From Chitinophagaceae bacterium (GTDB taxonomy: Bacteria > Bacteroidota > Bacteroidia > Chitinophagales > Chitinophagaceae), in assembly GCA_020847395.1 (NCBI GenBank), contig JADLCD010000041.1, positions 1-64,000 on the forward strand: a DNA stretch of 64,000 bases, read 5' to 3'. The translations under genes were made by a program, and so were the position numbers. Of the stretch, positions 42,844 through 52,517 are shown piece after piece; position 1 is the stretch's first letter, and the number at the start of each line of letters is the position of its first letter. The notes beneath the pieces were generated by a model. That model saw only the letters and a program-made list of their open reading frames with translations, ran no database searches and had not been told where the DNA came from.

Positions 42844-45687
42844 ATGGGTAAGAAATTATTTTTATTAGATGCGATGGCGCTGATCTTTCGTGCGTATTAT
42901 GCATTGATACGCAATCCGCGCATTACTTCAAAAGGATATAATACTAATGCACAATTTGGTTTTACCAATACTTTGGTTGAGCTTATTAATAATCAGAAGC
43001 CTTCGCACATGGCGGTTTGCTTTGATACACAAGCGCCAACCGAAAGACATACAAGCTTTGCGGATTATAAAGCAAACCGCCAGGAAGCGCCGGAAGATCT
43101 GATAGCTGCAATACCGGATATAAAAAGGATCATAGAAGGATTTAGTATTCCCGTTATAGAATCCGACGGGCACGAAGCGGACGATATTATCGGAACGCTT
43201 AGCATACAGGCAGCAGCAGCAGGCTATGACGTATTTATGGTAACGCCTGATAAAGATTATGGACAACTGGTGAGCGATAAAATTAAAATTTATAAACCCG
43301 GCTACCAGGGCGGTGATGTAGAAATAATGGGACCCGAAGAAGTTTGTGCAAAATGGAATATTAAAAGTGTAAACCAGGTAATTGATGTATTGGGATTGAT
43401 GGGCGATGCGGTGGATAATATTCCGGGAATAGCAGGTGTGGGGGAAAAAACCGCTGCTAAATTATTGGCAGAGTATGAAACGCTTGAAAAAATATTAGAG
43501 CATGCAGATAATATTAAAGGCGCACTGGGCGAAAAGATCAGGAAAGGAAAGGAAGACGCTATCCTTAGCAAAAAGCTCGCAACTATTATTACGAATGTAC
43601 CCGTTGTTTTTCATGAGGAGGATTACAGGCTGAAAGAATGGAACAGGGATAAACTGAAGGATATTTTTACAACGCTTGAATTTCGTACCATTGCGCAACG
43701 CCTGCTTGGTGAAGCAATACCTGTTGCTGCAAGAATATCAACAGAAAAATCTGCGCCAACTGTTGTGCAAACTGATTTGTTTGGTAATGCAGTTGCTGTT
43801 GAGCCGGCTAAAATCCAGGAAGCTAAACAACCTGAGCCGGAATCTTCTTCTGCAGAAACAGCGGCAGGAAAAAATATACATAATACTCCGCACAATTATA
43901 AAGCAATAGTTGAAGAAAAAAATTTGGTTGAATTTATTCAGCAACTAGCATCACAAAAAGAAATATGCTTTGATACTGAAACAACAGGGCTTGATGCAAA
44001 TGATACCGAACTGGTGGGCATGAGCTTTTCCTGGAAACCTGGCGAAGCCTACTATATACCCTGTCCGCCGGAGAGAGAAAAAACAATATCAATACTTGAA
44101 CAATTAAGACCTGTATTTGGTGACCCTGCTATTACCTGGGTTGGCCAAAATATTAAGTTTGATATGTTGGTATTGAAGTGGTATGATATACATATTGCAG
44201 GCGAACTGTTTGATACCATGCTTGCACATTATGTAATTGAACCGGATGGCAAACGCAGCATGGATATGTTGAGTGCCCAATATTTAGGATACGAACCCGT
44301 GCATATTGAAGAGTTAATTGGCAAGAAAGGAAAGCAGCAGGGCAATATGCGTGATGTGGAAATAGATAAAATAAAAGACTATGCCGCCGAAGATGCAGAT
44401 ATTACCCTTCAGCTTAAAAATGTATTTCTTCCGGAATTAAAAACAAAAGCGGTAGAAAAAGTATTTTACGAAGTAGAAAATCCTTTGGTGAAAGTATTGA
44501 CGGATATGGAATATGAAGGGGTGAAAATAGATACTGATTTTTTAAAAGAATATTCAAAAGAACTGGAAGCAGAGGCAAAACAGGCAGAAGAAAATGTTTA
44601 CCGGCAGGCAGGTGTTCGTTTCAACTTAGCATCACCCAAACAATTGGGCGAAGTATTGTTCGAAAAATTGCAACTCGACCCTAAGGCAAAAAAAACCAAA
44701 ACAGGCCAATATGCTACCGGGGAAGATGTATTACTGAAACTATCTCATCAAAATAAAATTGTAGAAGACATTCTTACTTTCCGTGAGCTTACCAAATTGA
44801 AATCAACCTATATTGACGCGCTGCCTTTAATGGTAAACAAAAAAACCGGCAGGGTGCATACTACTTACGGTCAGGCGGTAGCCGTAACCGGTAGGCTGGC
44901 AAGCAATAACCCTAACCTGCAGAATATTCCGGTTCGCTCTGCAAAAGGCAGGGAAATAAGAAAAGCATTTGTGCCGAGAGATAAGGAGCATGTATTGTTG
45001 TCTGCTGATTATTCGCAGATAGAATTGCGCATAGTGGCTGCAATAAGCGGAGATGTTGCCATGTGTGAAGCATTCAAATCAGGAAAAGATATTCATGCAG
45101 CTACAGCGGCAAAAGTATATGCCGTGGAAGAAACAGCAGTTACCAAAGAGCAGCGGTATAAAGCAAAGAGTGTAAACTTTGGTATTATATACGGTCAGGG
45201 TGCATTTGGCCTGGCTGATAATTTAGGCATCAGCCGTACTGAAGCAAAAGAAATTATCGATAATTATAAAAAGGAATTTTCTGCCATCAACAGGTATATG
45301 GATGATACCATCAATTTTGCAAGGGAACATGGTTATGTACAAACGCTGATGGGGCGTAAACGCTGGCTGCGTGATATCAACTCTTCCAATTTTACGGTTC
45401 GTGGTTTTGCAGAACGCAATGCCATCAACTCGCCCATACAAGGCACCGCGGCAGATATGATTAAACTTGCCATGACCAAAGTGCATAATGCTATGAAGAA
45501 AGCAAATATGCGCAGTAAAATGATTTTGCAGGTACATGATGAATTAATATTTGATGCCACAAGAGCCGAAGCAAATGAACTGAAAGGGTTGATTATAGAA
45601 AGTATGCAAACCGCAATGGTTTTACCCAATGATGTACCGATTATTGCAGAAGTAGGAGAAGGGGAAAATTGGCTGGAGGCGCATTAG
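42844..45687 (+). CDS. polA: DNA polymerase I
   Basis: 947 residues in the standard order: 5'-3' exonuclease/FEN domain (~1-290, with HEADDIIGTL and DAVDNIPGIAGVGEKTA), 3'-5' proofreading exonuclease (~350-540; FDTETTGLD, GQNIKFDMLVLK and YAAEDADITL keep the acidic metal ligands), and polymerase (~545-947; LLSADYSQIELRI, KSVNFGIIYGQGAFGLA, LQVHDELIFD). The proofreading site looks intact. Its stop is one base from the stop of the convergent helicase gene. Confidence 0.98.
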   Translation: MGKKLFLLDAMALIFRAYYALIRNPRITSKGYNTNAQFGFTNTLVELINNQKPSHMAVCFDTQAPTERHTSFADYKANRQEAPEDLIAAIPDIKRIIEGFSIPVIESDGHEADDIIGTLSIQAAAAGYDVFMVTPDKDYGQLVSDKIKIYKPGYQGGDVEIMGPEEVCAKWNIKSVNQVIDVLGLMGDAVDNIPGIAGVGEKTAAKLLAEYETLEKILEHADNIKGALGEKIRKGKEDAILSKKLATIITNVPVVFHEEDYRLKEWNRDKLKDIFTTLEFRTIAQRLLGEAIPVAARISTEKSAPTVVQTDLFGNAVAVEPAKIQEAKQPEPESSSAETAAGKNIHNTPHNYKAIVEEKNLVEFIQQLASQKEICFDTETTGLDANDTELVGMSFSWKPGEAYYIPCPPEREKTISILEQLRPVFGDPAITWVGQNIKFDMLVLKWYDIHIAGELFDTMLAHYVIEPDGKRSMDMLSAQYLGYEPVHIEELIGKKGKQQGNMRDVEIDKIKDYAAEDADITLQLKNVFLPELKTKAVEKVFYEVENPLVKVLTDMEYEGVKIDTDFLKEYSKELEAEAKQAEENVYRQAGVRFNLASPKQLGEVLFEKLQLDPKAKKTKTGQYATGEDVLLKLSHQNKIVEDILTFRELTKLKSTYIDALPLMVNKKTGRVHTTYGQAVAVTGRLASNNPNLQNIPVRSAKGREIRKAFVPRDKEHVLLSADYSQIELRIVAAISGDVAMCEAFKSGKDIHAATAAKVYAVEETAVTKEQRYKAKSVNFGIIYGQGAFGLADNLGISRTEAKEIIDNYKKEFSAINRYMDDTINFAREHGYVQTLMGRKRWLRDINSSNFTVRGFAERNAINSPIQGTAADMIKLAMTKVHNAMKKANMRSKMILQVHDELIFDATRAEANELKGLIIESMQTAMVLPNDVPIIAEVGEGENWLEAH

Positions 45688-45688
45688 G

Positions 45689-48169
45689 CTATTCTAATTG
45701 CTGTTGCATTTTTCGTATTCTATCTTCTAGTTTTTCTGAGGTAAGCGATTCCCGTAAACTATCTACCTTAATTGGAAAACAGAAAGGCGTTAATCTTTCC
45801 GGAAAAGTAATAATGATGGAAGAATTTTGAATACGCTGCAACATATTCCTGAGCCGGACTTCTTCCATCTGCTGATCCAGTACTTCCCTGAATGCCTGTT
45901 GTATCAATACATTACCGGGATCGTATTCCATAAAAACTTTAAACAGCAGTGACGCAGAAGATTGCAAATGCCTTGCCTTTTTTTGCTCGCCCGGAAACCC
46001 CTGGAAAATTAACCCCCCAATTACAGCAATATCCCTGAATTTTCGCATAGCCATTTCCGTGGCATTTACACTTCTCTGGATGTCGTTTAATAGATTTTCA
46101 GGAGAGAATAACTCGTATACATTGCTGTCGTCAACAGGTATCGGTTGATCGCTTAAAAGCTCAAATCCATAATCATTCATCGCAAATGAAAATGTAATAG
46201 GCGTAACCTGGCTGATGCGCCATGCAAGAATGGCCGCTATTGCTTCATGTACAAGCCTGCCTTCAAACGGAAATACAAATAAATGATACCCGTCTTTTGT
46301 TTCTATCTGTTCTATAAGCAATTCATTATTGTTGGGTACGTGCGACAATTGCGCCTGTAATGCAAACAAAGGTTTCAGTGCCGAAATTTCTATTTCGGTT
46401 TTCTTTAAATGCACACTATTGGCTTTGTTTAATTCCTGTCGCAGTGTTTCGCCAAGGTTTGCAGATAGTGGCATTCTTCCGCCCTGCCAGCTTGGTACAA
46501 TAGATTTTTTTGCGGAAGATTTTTTCACGATAACCGTCATATCTTTTATTCCCACTAATTCAAGATTTCTGCCCGCTAAGGTAAATACTGCGCCAGGGTC
46601 AAGCCTTGAAATAAACCATTCCTCTATAACACCTATATATCCGCCCGACATAAACTTTACTTTAAGCATAGCCTCACTAACAATTGTACCTATATGCATG
46701 CGGTGGCGCATTGCAATTCTTCTGTTGGTAATACGATACAAGCTATTAATGATTTCAACCTTTTTAAACTCATCATATTGTTGCAATGCCATGCCTCCTG
46801 CAGTTATGAATTGTAATACCTGCAGCCATTCATCGCGGGTTAAATCTTTAAAACAATGTGTTGATAATACTTCCTTATAAATCTCTTCGGGTTCAAATCC
46901 ATCAGACACGGCCAAAGTGCAGAGATATTGTATTAATACGTCAAAGCATAATAACACAGGTTGCCTGCTTTCAATAAAATTTCTATCAATAGCTGTTTTC
47001 AGCGCAGAGGCTTCAACCAATTCAAGGGCATGTGTTGGCAAAAAATATATTTTACTTACTGCATCAGGTTGATGTCCGCTTCTTCCGGCACGTTGTAAAA
47101 AGCGTGCAACTCCTTTAGGGGATCCTACCTGTATAACAGTTTCAACCGGGCGAAAGTCAACACCTAAATCAAGACTTGCCGTACATACTACTGCCTTTAA
47201 TGTGCCGGCATGTAATGCTTCTTCTACCCACATCCGCAGCTCAGGTTCTATGCTGCCATGATGTAGTGCAATGGCTCCTGCCAACTCAGGTGATGCGGTT
47301 AACAATCCCTGGTACCATATTTCACTCATTCCTCTTGTATTAATAAAAATCAGTGTTGTTCTGCTTTCATTAATAATAGGAATCACTTTTTGAATAAGCC
47401 TGATACCCAAATGCCCTGCCCAGGGATATTTTTCAATTTCATCCGGCAATATAGATTCAATAGCAATATTTTTTTTTAGTATTGCTTTTACAATTACTGC
47501 ATTTTTATTTTTGCTTAAAGAAGATAATAAAACATCCCTGGCCTCTTCAAGGTTTCCGATAGTTGCAGAAATACCCCAAACCTGTAATAAGGAGTGATGG
47601 TTTTTTTGCAGCAATGCAATCAGCCTGCTAACTGCAAGTTCTACCTGCACGCCCCGTTTGCTGCCCAATAATTCATGCCATTCATCAACTGCTATAATTT
47701 TAAGCGTTTTAAAAAAATCAGCATACCCTTTTTGTGCAAGCAATAAATGCATGCTTTCGGGGGTAATGATCATTATTTCCGGAGGGGCTTTTTTTTGATG
47801 TTGCCTTTCTTTAATTGCAGTATCTCCATTTCGTATTCCTACTTTCCATTGCAATCCCAATTCTTTAATTACTTCTTCCATTGCCCTTCCTATATCTTTC
47901 GCTAATGCCCGTAGTGGTGTAATCCATATCAGTTGCAGTTTGTTTGATGAAACTGTTTGATAATTGTCGGGATGATGATTGATGAATGCAATGATAGTAC
48001 CCAGGAAAACCGAAAAGGTTTTGCCAAAACCGGTTGGAGCATTTACCAGCCCGCTCTTGCCATCAATAATATGCTGCCATGTTTCCTCCTGGAAAATGAA
48101 CGCCTTCAGATTTTTTTTTGTTAGCCACTCTGAGATAATACGATAACCTATGGTTTGATGTAATTGCAT
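45689..48169 (-). CDS. Ligase-associated DNA damage response DEXH helicase (Lhr-type)
   Basis: 826 residues. Walker A NAPTGFGKTFS (~42), DEXH box VDEWHELLGSKRGVQ, helicase C with RAGRSGHQPDAV and QVGSPKGVARFLQ, then the Lhr-type winged-helix and beta regions to the end. It belongs to the helicase class normally encoded with PdeM, an ATP-dependent ligase and an exonuclease. Here it stands alone, tail-to-tail with polA with one base between stops. Confidence 0.9.
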   Translation of the reverse strand: MQLHQTIGYRIISEWLTKKNLKAFIFQEETWQHIIDGKSGLVNAPTGFGKTFSVFLGTIIAFINHHPDNYQTVSSNKLQLIWITPLRALAKDIGRAMEEVIKELGLQWKVGIRNGDTAIKERQHQKKAPPEIMIITPESMHLLLAQKGYADFFKTLKIIAVDEWHELLGSKRGVQVELAVSRLIALLQKNHHSLLQVWGISATIGNLEEARDVLLSSLSKNKNAVIVKAILKKNIAIESILPDEIEKYPWAGHLGIRLIQKVIPIINESRTTLIFINTRGMSEIWYQGLLTASPELAGAIALHHGSIEPELRMWVEEALHAGTLKAVVCTASLDLGVDFRPVETVIQVGSPKGVARFLQRAGRSGHQPDAVSKIYFLPTHALELVEASALKTAIDRNFIESRQPVLLCFDVLIQYLCTLAVSDGFEPEEIYKEVLSTHCFKDLTRDEWLQVLQFITAGGMALQQYDEFKKVEIINSLYRITNRRIAMRHRMHIGTIVSEAMLKVKFMSGGYIGVIEEWFISRLDPGAVFTLAGRNLELVGIKDMTVIVKKSSAKKSIVPSWQGGRMPLSANLGETLRQELNKANSVHLKKTEIEISALKPLFALQAQLSHVPNNNELLIEQIETKDGYHLFVFPFEGRLVHEAIAAILAWRISQVTPITFSFAMNDYGFELLSDQPIPVDDSNVYELFSPENLLNDIQRSVNATEMAMRKFRDIAVIGGLIFQGFPGEQKKARHLQSSASLLFKVFMEYDPGNVLIQQAFREVLDQQMEEVRLRNMLQRIQNSSIIITFPERLTPFCFPIKVDSLRESLTSEKLEDRIRKMQQQLE

Positions 48170-48241
48170 TGTGTAAATGCAAATTACTGACTACAGTTGA
48201 AAAATAAAGCTATGCCTGTTTAATAGTATATTATACCAATA

Positions 48242-48532
48242 TCACTTGTTGGTTGAAAATGTTTTTATTGCTTCAACAAGCGTATCTAAATTTTTAGTAG
48301 TAGTATAAATATTAGGTGTAATTCTTACCCCGCTTATATTTTCCCATGTAAAACTGCTACTGTGTATTTTATACTTATTAAATAAAAACGACCCAAGTTC
48401 TGCCGGGTCCCTGCTTTTTAAGCTAATGCAACCAATAGCGTAGCTCCATTTCGGATCGAAAGAGATAAAAAATTTCTCCGGGGCTGTGGTTTCATAATCA
48501 GTATAATGAAACAGTAAATTACTGAAAGCTTC
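48242..48532 (-). pseudogene. C-terminal remnant of a class V aminotransferase-like PLP enzyme
   Basis: The minus frame from 48532 to the TGA at 48242-48244 has 96 codons: it reads EAFSNLLFHYTDYETT at the start and WENISGVRITPNIYTT near the end, the usual C-terminal part of class V aminotransferase-fold enzymes. An in-frame TAA (48533-48535) stands directly before it, there is no usable start, and rsmG ends only 36 bp further upstream. The N-terminal ~3/4 of the gene is missing. It is therefore a decayed fragment. Confidence 0.75.
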
Positions 48533-48570
48533 TTAACTAAGATCAAAAATTACAAAATACAATAAACCGT

Positions 48571-49218
48571 TCACACCGCTGTATACAGCAGGTATTTCTC
48601 ATCAAAGGATTCAAGGTCAAAAATGTCTTTGATATTCCAGGCATGCGGTTTTAATCTGCTGTCGTTAATTTCCCGGGCAAGGTCGCCACCTTTTAAACAA
48701 ATCAGGCCATTTTTAAATTCCTCCATTTTTCTTTCTTTTTTTAAAAGCGGTTTACTCCACCGCCATAGGTCTGATAATGGAGCAACAGCCCGGCTTACTA
48801 TAAAGTCAAATTTCCTATCTGTAATTTCTTCAACCCGCGTATGCCGGGTTTTAACATTCTTAAGTTCCAATGCATTTGCCACTTCATTTACAACTTTCAG
48901 CTTTTTACCAATGGAGTCAACCAGTAAAAAATTCACTTCAGGAAACATAATAGCCAATGGTATACCCGGAAACCCGCCACCTGTACCCAGGTCAGCTATT
49001 TCAAGCCCGGCAGGAAAATTAAATATAGCTGCTATAGAAAGCGAATGCAGTACATGCTTCTCGTATAAAGCATCAATATCTTTGCGTGAGATTACATTGA
49101 TTTTTTCATTCCAATCCTTATACAAAGGTTCAAGCAATGCCAGTTGCTTCAATTGCTTATCAGAAAAATCTGAAAAAAAATTGGTGATTATTTCCAGTTT
49201 GCCTGGGGTTTCTTCCAT
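48571..49218 (-). CDS. rsmG: 16S rRNA (guanine-527 N7)-methyltransferase
   Basis: 215 residues. SAM-binding IADLGTGGGFPGIPLAIMFP, LLVDSIGKKLKVVNEVA and FIVSRAVAPLSDLWRWSKPL are diagnostic of RsmG (GidB). Its 5' end overlaps the 3' end of the glycosyltransferase gene by 31 bp on the same strand. It methylates G527 in 16S rRNA. Confidence 0.96.
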   Translation of the reverse strand: MEETPGKLEIITNFFSDFSDKQLKQLALLEPLYKDWNEKINVISRKDIDALYEKHVLHSLSIAAIFNFPAGLEIADLGTGGGFPGIPLAIMFPEVNFLLVDSIGKKLKVVNEVANALELKNVKTRHTRVEEITDRKFDFIVSRAVAPLSDLWRWSKPLLKKERKMEEFKNGLICLKGGDLAREINDSRLKPHAWNIKDIFDLESFDEKYLLYTAV

Positions 49219-50312
49219 AATGAAGGAATGAAGATGAAGTAATACACAAACATAAAAATATCAAAAGCCCAAAACCATTTCCACAAATCAGCTTCGTTCA
49301 GCTTTTCCATGGCTTTGTATAAAATTGCGCCTTGTATAATTAACCGTAATGCAAATATGCCCAATGCCAATGGCCAACTATAAAAAATAGCTGCGGCTAT
49401 ACATAAAGGATAGAACATAATGTGGGAGAACGAATATAATCCCAACAAAAATTTATGTTTCCCTTTATAATATTTAGATGTAGTAAAATGTCTTCTTTTC
49501 TGCTTCATCCATTCGCTCCAGGTAGTTTTTGGTTCAGAAAGTGTGAAAGCATCTTTATCAATTACCACTTCGGTATTGGTTGGCGTTGCGGCTGCATTAA
49601 TAAAAAGATCGTCATCACCTCCCGGCAAATGGTTATGTGCGGAAAATCCTTTGTTTCTTAAAAACACCGCTTTTTTATAAGCAAGATTTCTGCCTGTGCC
49701 CATGTATGGAATGCCCGCCAGCGCGTAAGAAAAATATTGCAGCCCGGTATGAAAAGTTTCGAACCGGATGATTTTGTTGAGTATACCTTTTCTTTTATGG
49801 TAAGCACCATAACCCAGTACAATTTCAGCGCCATGCTGAAAGCGGGACATCATTTTCTGCATCCAGAATTCTGAAACAGGAATACAGTCGGCATCGGTTA
49901 ATAATACAGTATCATATTTTGCCGATTTTATCCCCATTGATAATGGGAATTTTTTACCGGTTATGAATTTGGCTTCCTGTTTTAGTTCAAGTGTGTTGAG
50001 TTGGGGAAAATCCTGTTGCAAAGCTTCTACCAGGTATTTGGTTTCATCAATAGAATTATCATTCACCAATATCAGCTCCTGTTTATCTGAATATTCCTGC
50101 ACTAATACTCCGGGAAGATTTTTAGCTAAATTTGCGGCTTCATCGCGGGCACATATTATTACGGAAACAGGTTGTTGATGATATAAACCCTCTGGTCCAC
50201 GGTTATAAAAAGCAACTCTTCTGAAAAAGTACAGGTAATAAATGATCTGGATGAGGGCAATAAGGCAGAAAGCTCCGAAAATGATTACACGCCAGTCCAA
50301 ATTTTCAATCAT
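49188..50312 (-). CDS. Membrane glycosyltransferase family 2
   Basis: 374 residues. N-terminal membrane helix (VIIFGAFCLIALIQIIYYLY), GT-A domain with QPVSVIICARDEAANL, LLTDADCIPVS and GGDDDLFINAAA, WMKQKRRHFTTS near the acceptor site, and two to three C-terminal helices ending FIPSLWKKPQANWK. It transfers a sugar from a nucleotide donor to a lipid or glycan; the acceptor is not known. It is upstream of rsmG with a 31 bp overlap. Confidence 0.87.
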   Translation of the reverse strand: MIENLDWRVIIFGAFCLIALIQIIYYLYFFRRVAFYNRGPEGLYHQQPVSVIICARDEAANLAKNLPGVLVQEYSDKQELILVNDNSIDETKYLVEALQQDFPQLNTLELKQEAKFITGKKFPLSMGIKSAKYDTVLLTDADCIPVSEFWMQKMMSRFQHGAEIVLGYGAYHKRKGILNKIIRFETFHTGLQYFSYALAGIPYMGTGRNLAYKKAVFLRNKGFSAHNHLPGGDDDLFINAAATPTNTEVVIDKDAFTLSEPKTTWSEWMKQKRRHFTTSKYYKGKHKFLLGLYSFSHIMFYPLCIAAAIFYSWPLALGIFALRLIIQGAILYKAMEKLNEADLWKWFWAFDIFMFVYYFIFIPSLWKKPQANWK

Positions 50313-50382
50313 GGCGGCGAAGGTAAGAAATACAAGGATTTGATAATATGGATTTAATTGTAATGTGAAAATTTGTTGATAA

Positions 50383-51522
50383 ATGGCAGCACTTCAGTTT
50401 GAACTTAAAACCACGGATAGTCAGTCTAAAGCAAGAGCGGGAATTATTACTACAGACCACGGTACTATACCCACACCCATATTTATGCCGGTAGGTACAG
50501 CCGGCAGCGTAAAAGCGGTTACACAGCAGCAGTTAAAAGATGAAGTGAAAGCCAAAATAATATTGGGCAATACCTATCATTTATACCTGCGCCCCGGTAC
50601 CCATATATTAGAAAGTGCGGGTGGCTTGCATCAATTTATGAACTGGAACAGGCCTATACTTACCGATAGTGGCGGCTACCAGGTTTTTTCTTTGTCGGGC
50701 ACAAGAAAAATACAGGAAGAAGGCGTATTGTTTCAAAGCCATATTGATGGTAGCAGGCATTTATTCAGCCCGGAAACCGTGATGGATATACAGCGTAGTA
50801 TTGGCGCAGATATTATTATGGCGTTTGATGAATGTCCGCCATATCCCAGCGATTATAAATATGCGGAAAAATCAATGCACTTAACCCACCGCTGGCTCGA
50901 CAGGAGTTTTAACCGCATTGAAACAACATCTCCAAAATATGGGCATACGCAAAATCTTTTTCCGATAGTGCAGGGAGGAACATATCATGATTTGCGCAAA
51001 ATGTCGTGCGAATATATCAGTAGCAAAAATGCTACGGGCAATGCTATTGGCGGGTTAAGTGTAGGTGAGCCTGAAGAAATGATGTATGATTTGTGCGGTT
51101 TGTGTTGCGATAACCTTCCCGTGCAAAAACCACGCTACCTGATGGGCGTAGGCACACCCTGGAATATACTGGAGTGTATAGCGCTGGGTATTGATATGTT
51201 TGATTGTGTGATGCCTACACGGAATGGAAGAAACGCCATGCTGTTTACATCGAACGGTGTAATTAATATAGATAACAAAAAATGGGAGAAAGATTATTCG
51301 CCTATTGATGATGGCATTGATTGTGCAGCAAGTAATTATTATAGTAAAGCTTATCTCCGCCATTTAATGAAATCGAAAGAGATATTGGGATTAACTATTG
51401 CCAGCATACAGAATCTTGCTTTTTACCTGCATGTAGTAACAGAAGCCCGCACGCATATTGAAGCCGGTGATTTTGCAGGCTGGATGAAGGAGAGCGTAGT
51501 GCGGTTTAAGCAGCGGCTGTAG
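50383..51522 (+). CDS. tgt: tRNA-guanine transglycosylase with degenerate zinc site
   Basis: 379 residues. It exchanges G34 for the queuosine precursor in GUN-anticodon tRNAs. Active-site segments are intact: PILTDSGGYQVFSLSG, FPIVQGGTYHDLR, AIGGLSVGEPEEMM and DCVMPTRNGRNAM. The structural zinc site is not: aligned with E. coli Cys302, Cys304, Cys307 and His333 (constant offset of 10), this protein has Ile312, Cys314, Ser317 and Gln343. The rest of that region (YYSKAYLRHL) is conserved, so the alignment is secure. Confidence 0.93.
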   Translation: MAALQFELKTTDSQSKARAGIITTDHGTIPTPIFMPVGTAGSVKAVTQQQLKDEVKAKIILGNTYHLYLRPGTHILESAGGLHQFMNWNRPILTDSGGYQVFSLSGTRKIQEEGVLFQSHIDGSRHLFSPETVMDIQRSIGADIIMAFDECPPYPSDYKYAEKSMHLTHRWLDRSFNRIETTSPKYGHTQNLFPIVQGGTYHDLRKMSCEYISSKNATGNAIGGLSVGEPEEMMYDLCGLCCDNLPVQKPRYLMGVGTPWNILECIALGIDMFDCVMPTRNGRNAMLFTSNGVINIDNKKWEKDYSPIDDGIDCAASNYYSKAYLRHLMKSKEILGLTIASIQNLAFYLHVVTEARTHIEAGDFAGWMKESVVRFKQRL

Positions 51523-51635
51523 AATTTGAGATTTGATATTTAACTATTATTTTGTAGCACCCAAAACTCAGGTTAATTACGTTCACACTTCATCACAATT
51601 TCAAATCAGAAATCTCAAATCAGAAATCTCAAATT
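51523..51635. repeat. Word-repeat inverted element between convergent tgt and hydrolase
   Basis: AATTTGAGATTT (51523-51534) pairs perfectly with AAATCTCAAATT (51624-51635). TCAAATCAGAAATC-type words are repeated in tandem at 51600-51630. It is related to the element at 25051-25122 and also sits between convergent stops. Confidence 0.72.
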
Positions 51636-52446
51636 ACCTCTTCTGCGCAAACATCCACGGTAATAAATCCGGCTCGGCAAAAGCATTCTTCCAGCTATCA
51701 TGTTTTACGCCCGGATATTCCATATATTTTATCTTAGCTTTTGCAGCTTTTAGTGCATTAACCATAATGCGTGAATTATCTACCGGCACTATATCATCAT
51801 CTGCGCCATGAAAAACCCATATCGGAAAACTTCTGCCGTATATTTTAGCGCTTGCCGGGTTGCCGCCGCCGCATATCGGAAATGCAGCAGCAAACAGGCC
51901 GGGCTTACGCCATAATATTTCAAATGTGCCAAAACCACCCATTGATAATCCGCCAATATAAATACGTTTAGGGTCAACAGTACCCGCTTTGGCTAATGTA
52001 TCAATAAAATTCATTACCATCTGCAATGGCTTTGTGGGTGGCACATCCATCGGAAATGTAATGCCCGCACTATCCGTATTTTTAGATCTTACCCGCACGC
52101 TCCAGGATGAATCTGCTGGGCATTGAGGAAACACCACTATCGCCGGAAACTTTTCGCGGTTGGCAGAATCGAGAAAAAGGTCGCTGCCCCAGGTTAACTG
52201 CGCGTCATTATCATTGCCGCGTTCACCTGAGCCATGCAGCACCACTATTAACGGGTATTTTTTCCCGGTTGTAAAATGCAGGGGAGAAAGTATGCGGCAA
52301 AAAAGCGTATCATCGCCTTCAATAAAAAATTGCCGTTCATACAGGTCGCGGCTGTTGTACTGCGCTTTAACAAAAACAGGGATGGCAGTTGCAGATAAAA
52401 AAAATAAATGGATTAAGAGTCTGAAACTATTGTGAATATTTTTCAT
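51634..52446 (-). CDS. Secreted alpha/beta hydrolase (dienelactone hydrolase/esterase-like)
   Basis: 270 residues. Signal peptide ~1-27 (LIHLFFLSATAIPVFVKA). Oxyanion loop VVLHGSGERGNDND, nucleophile elbow IGGLSMGGFGTFEI, Asp in VFHGADDDIVPVDNSR and His in YPGVKHDSWKNAF form a complete triad. It resembles carbohydrate esterases and phospholipase/carboxylesterases found on the Bacteroidota surface. Convergent with tgt. Confidence 0.86.
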   Translation of the reverse strand: MKNIHNSFRLLIHLFFLSATAIPVFVKAQYNSRDLYERQFFIEGDDTLFCRILSPLHFTTGKKYPLIVVLHGSGERGNDNDAQLTWGSDLFLDSANREKFPAIVVFPQCPADSSWSVRVRSKNTDSAGITFPMDVPPTKPLQMVMNFIDTLAKAGTVDPKRIYIGGLSMGGFGTFEILWRKPGLFAAAFPICGGGNPASAKIYGRSFPIWVFHGADDDIVPVDNSRIMVNALKAAKAKIKYMEYPGVKHDSWKNAFAEPDLLPWMFAQKR

Positions 52447-52484
52447 TTAAGAAAGTTACGAAAGTTCTTGTTAGAGTTTTAAGT

Positions 52485-52492
52485 TACTTTTG
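52485..52492 (+). promoter_or_regulatory. -7 element for the LptF/LptG permease gene
   Basis: TACTTTTG is an exact TAnnTTTG, 25 bases before the ATG at 52518. Confidence 0.55.
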
Positions 52493-52517
52493 CCGGCAAT
52501 GTGGTTTACTATCAGGC

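Noticed and set aside
46329-46880. 183-codon plus-strand frame inside the Lhr-type helicase
   Set aside because: Antisense to a well-supported helicase gene, with no recognisable motif.
48623-49231. 202-codon plus-strand frame opposite rsmG
   Set aside because: Antisense to rsmG, whose SAM-binding motifs are clear; composition is typical of a shadow.
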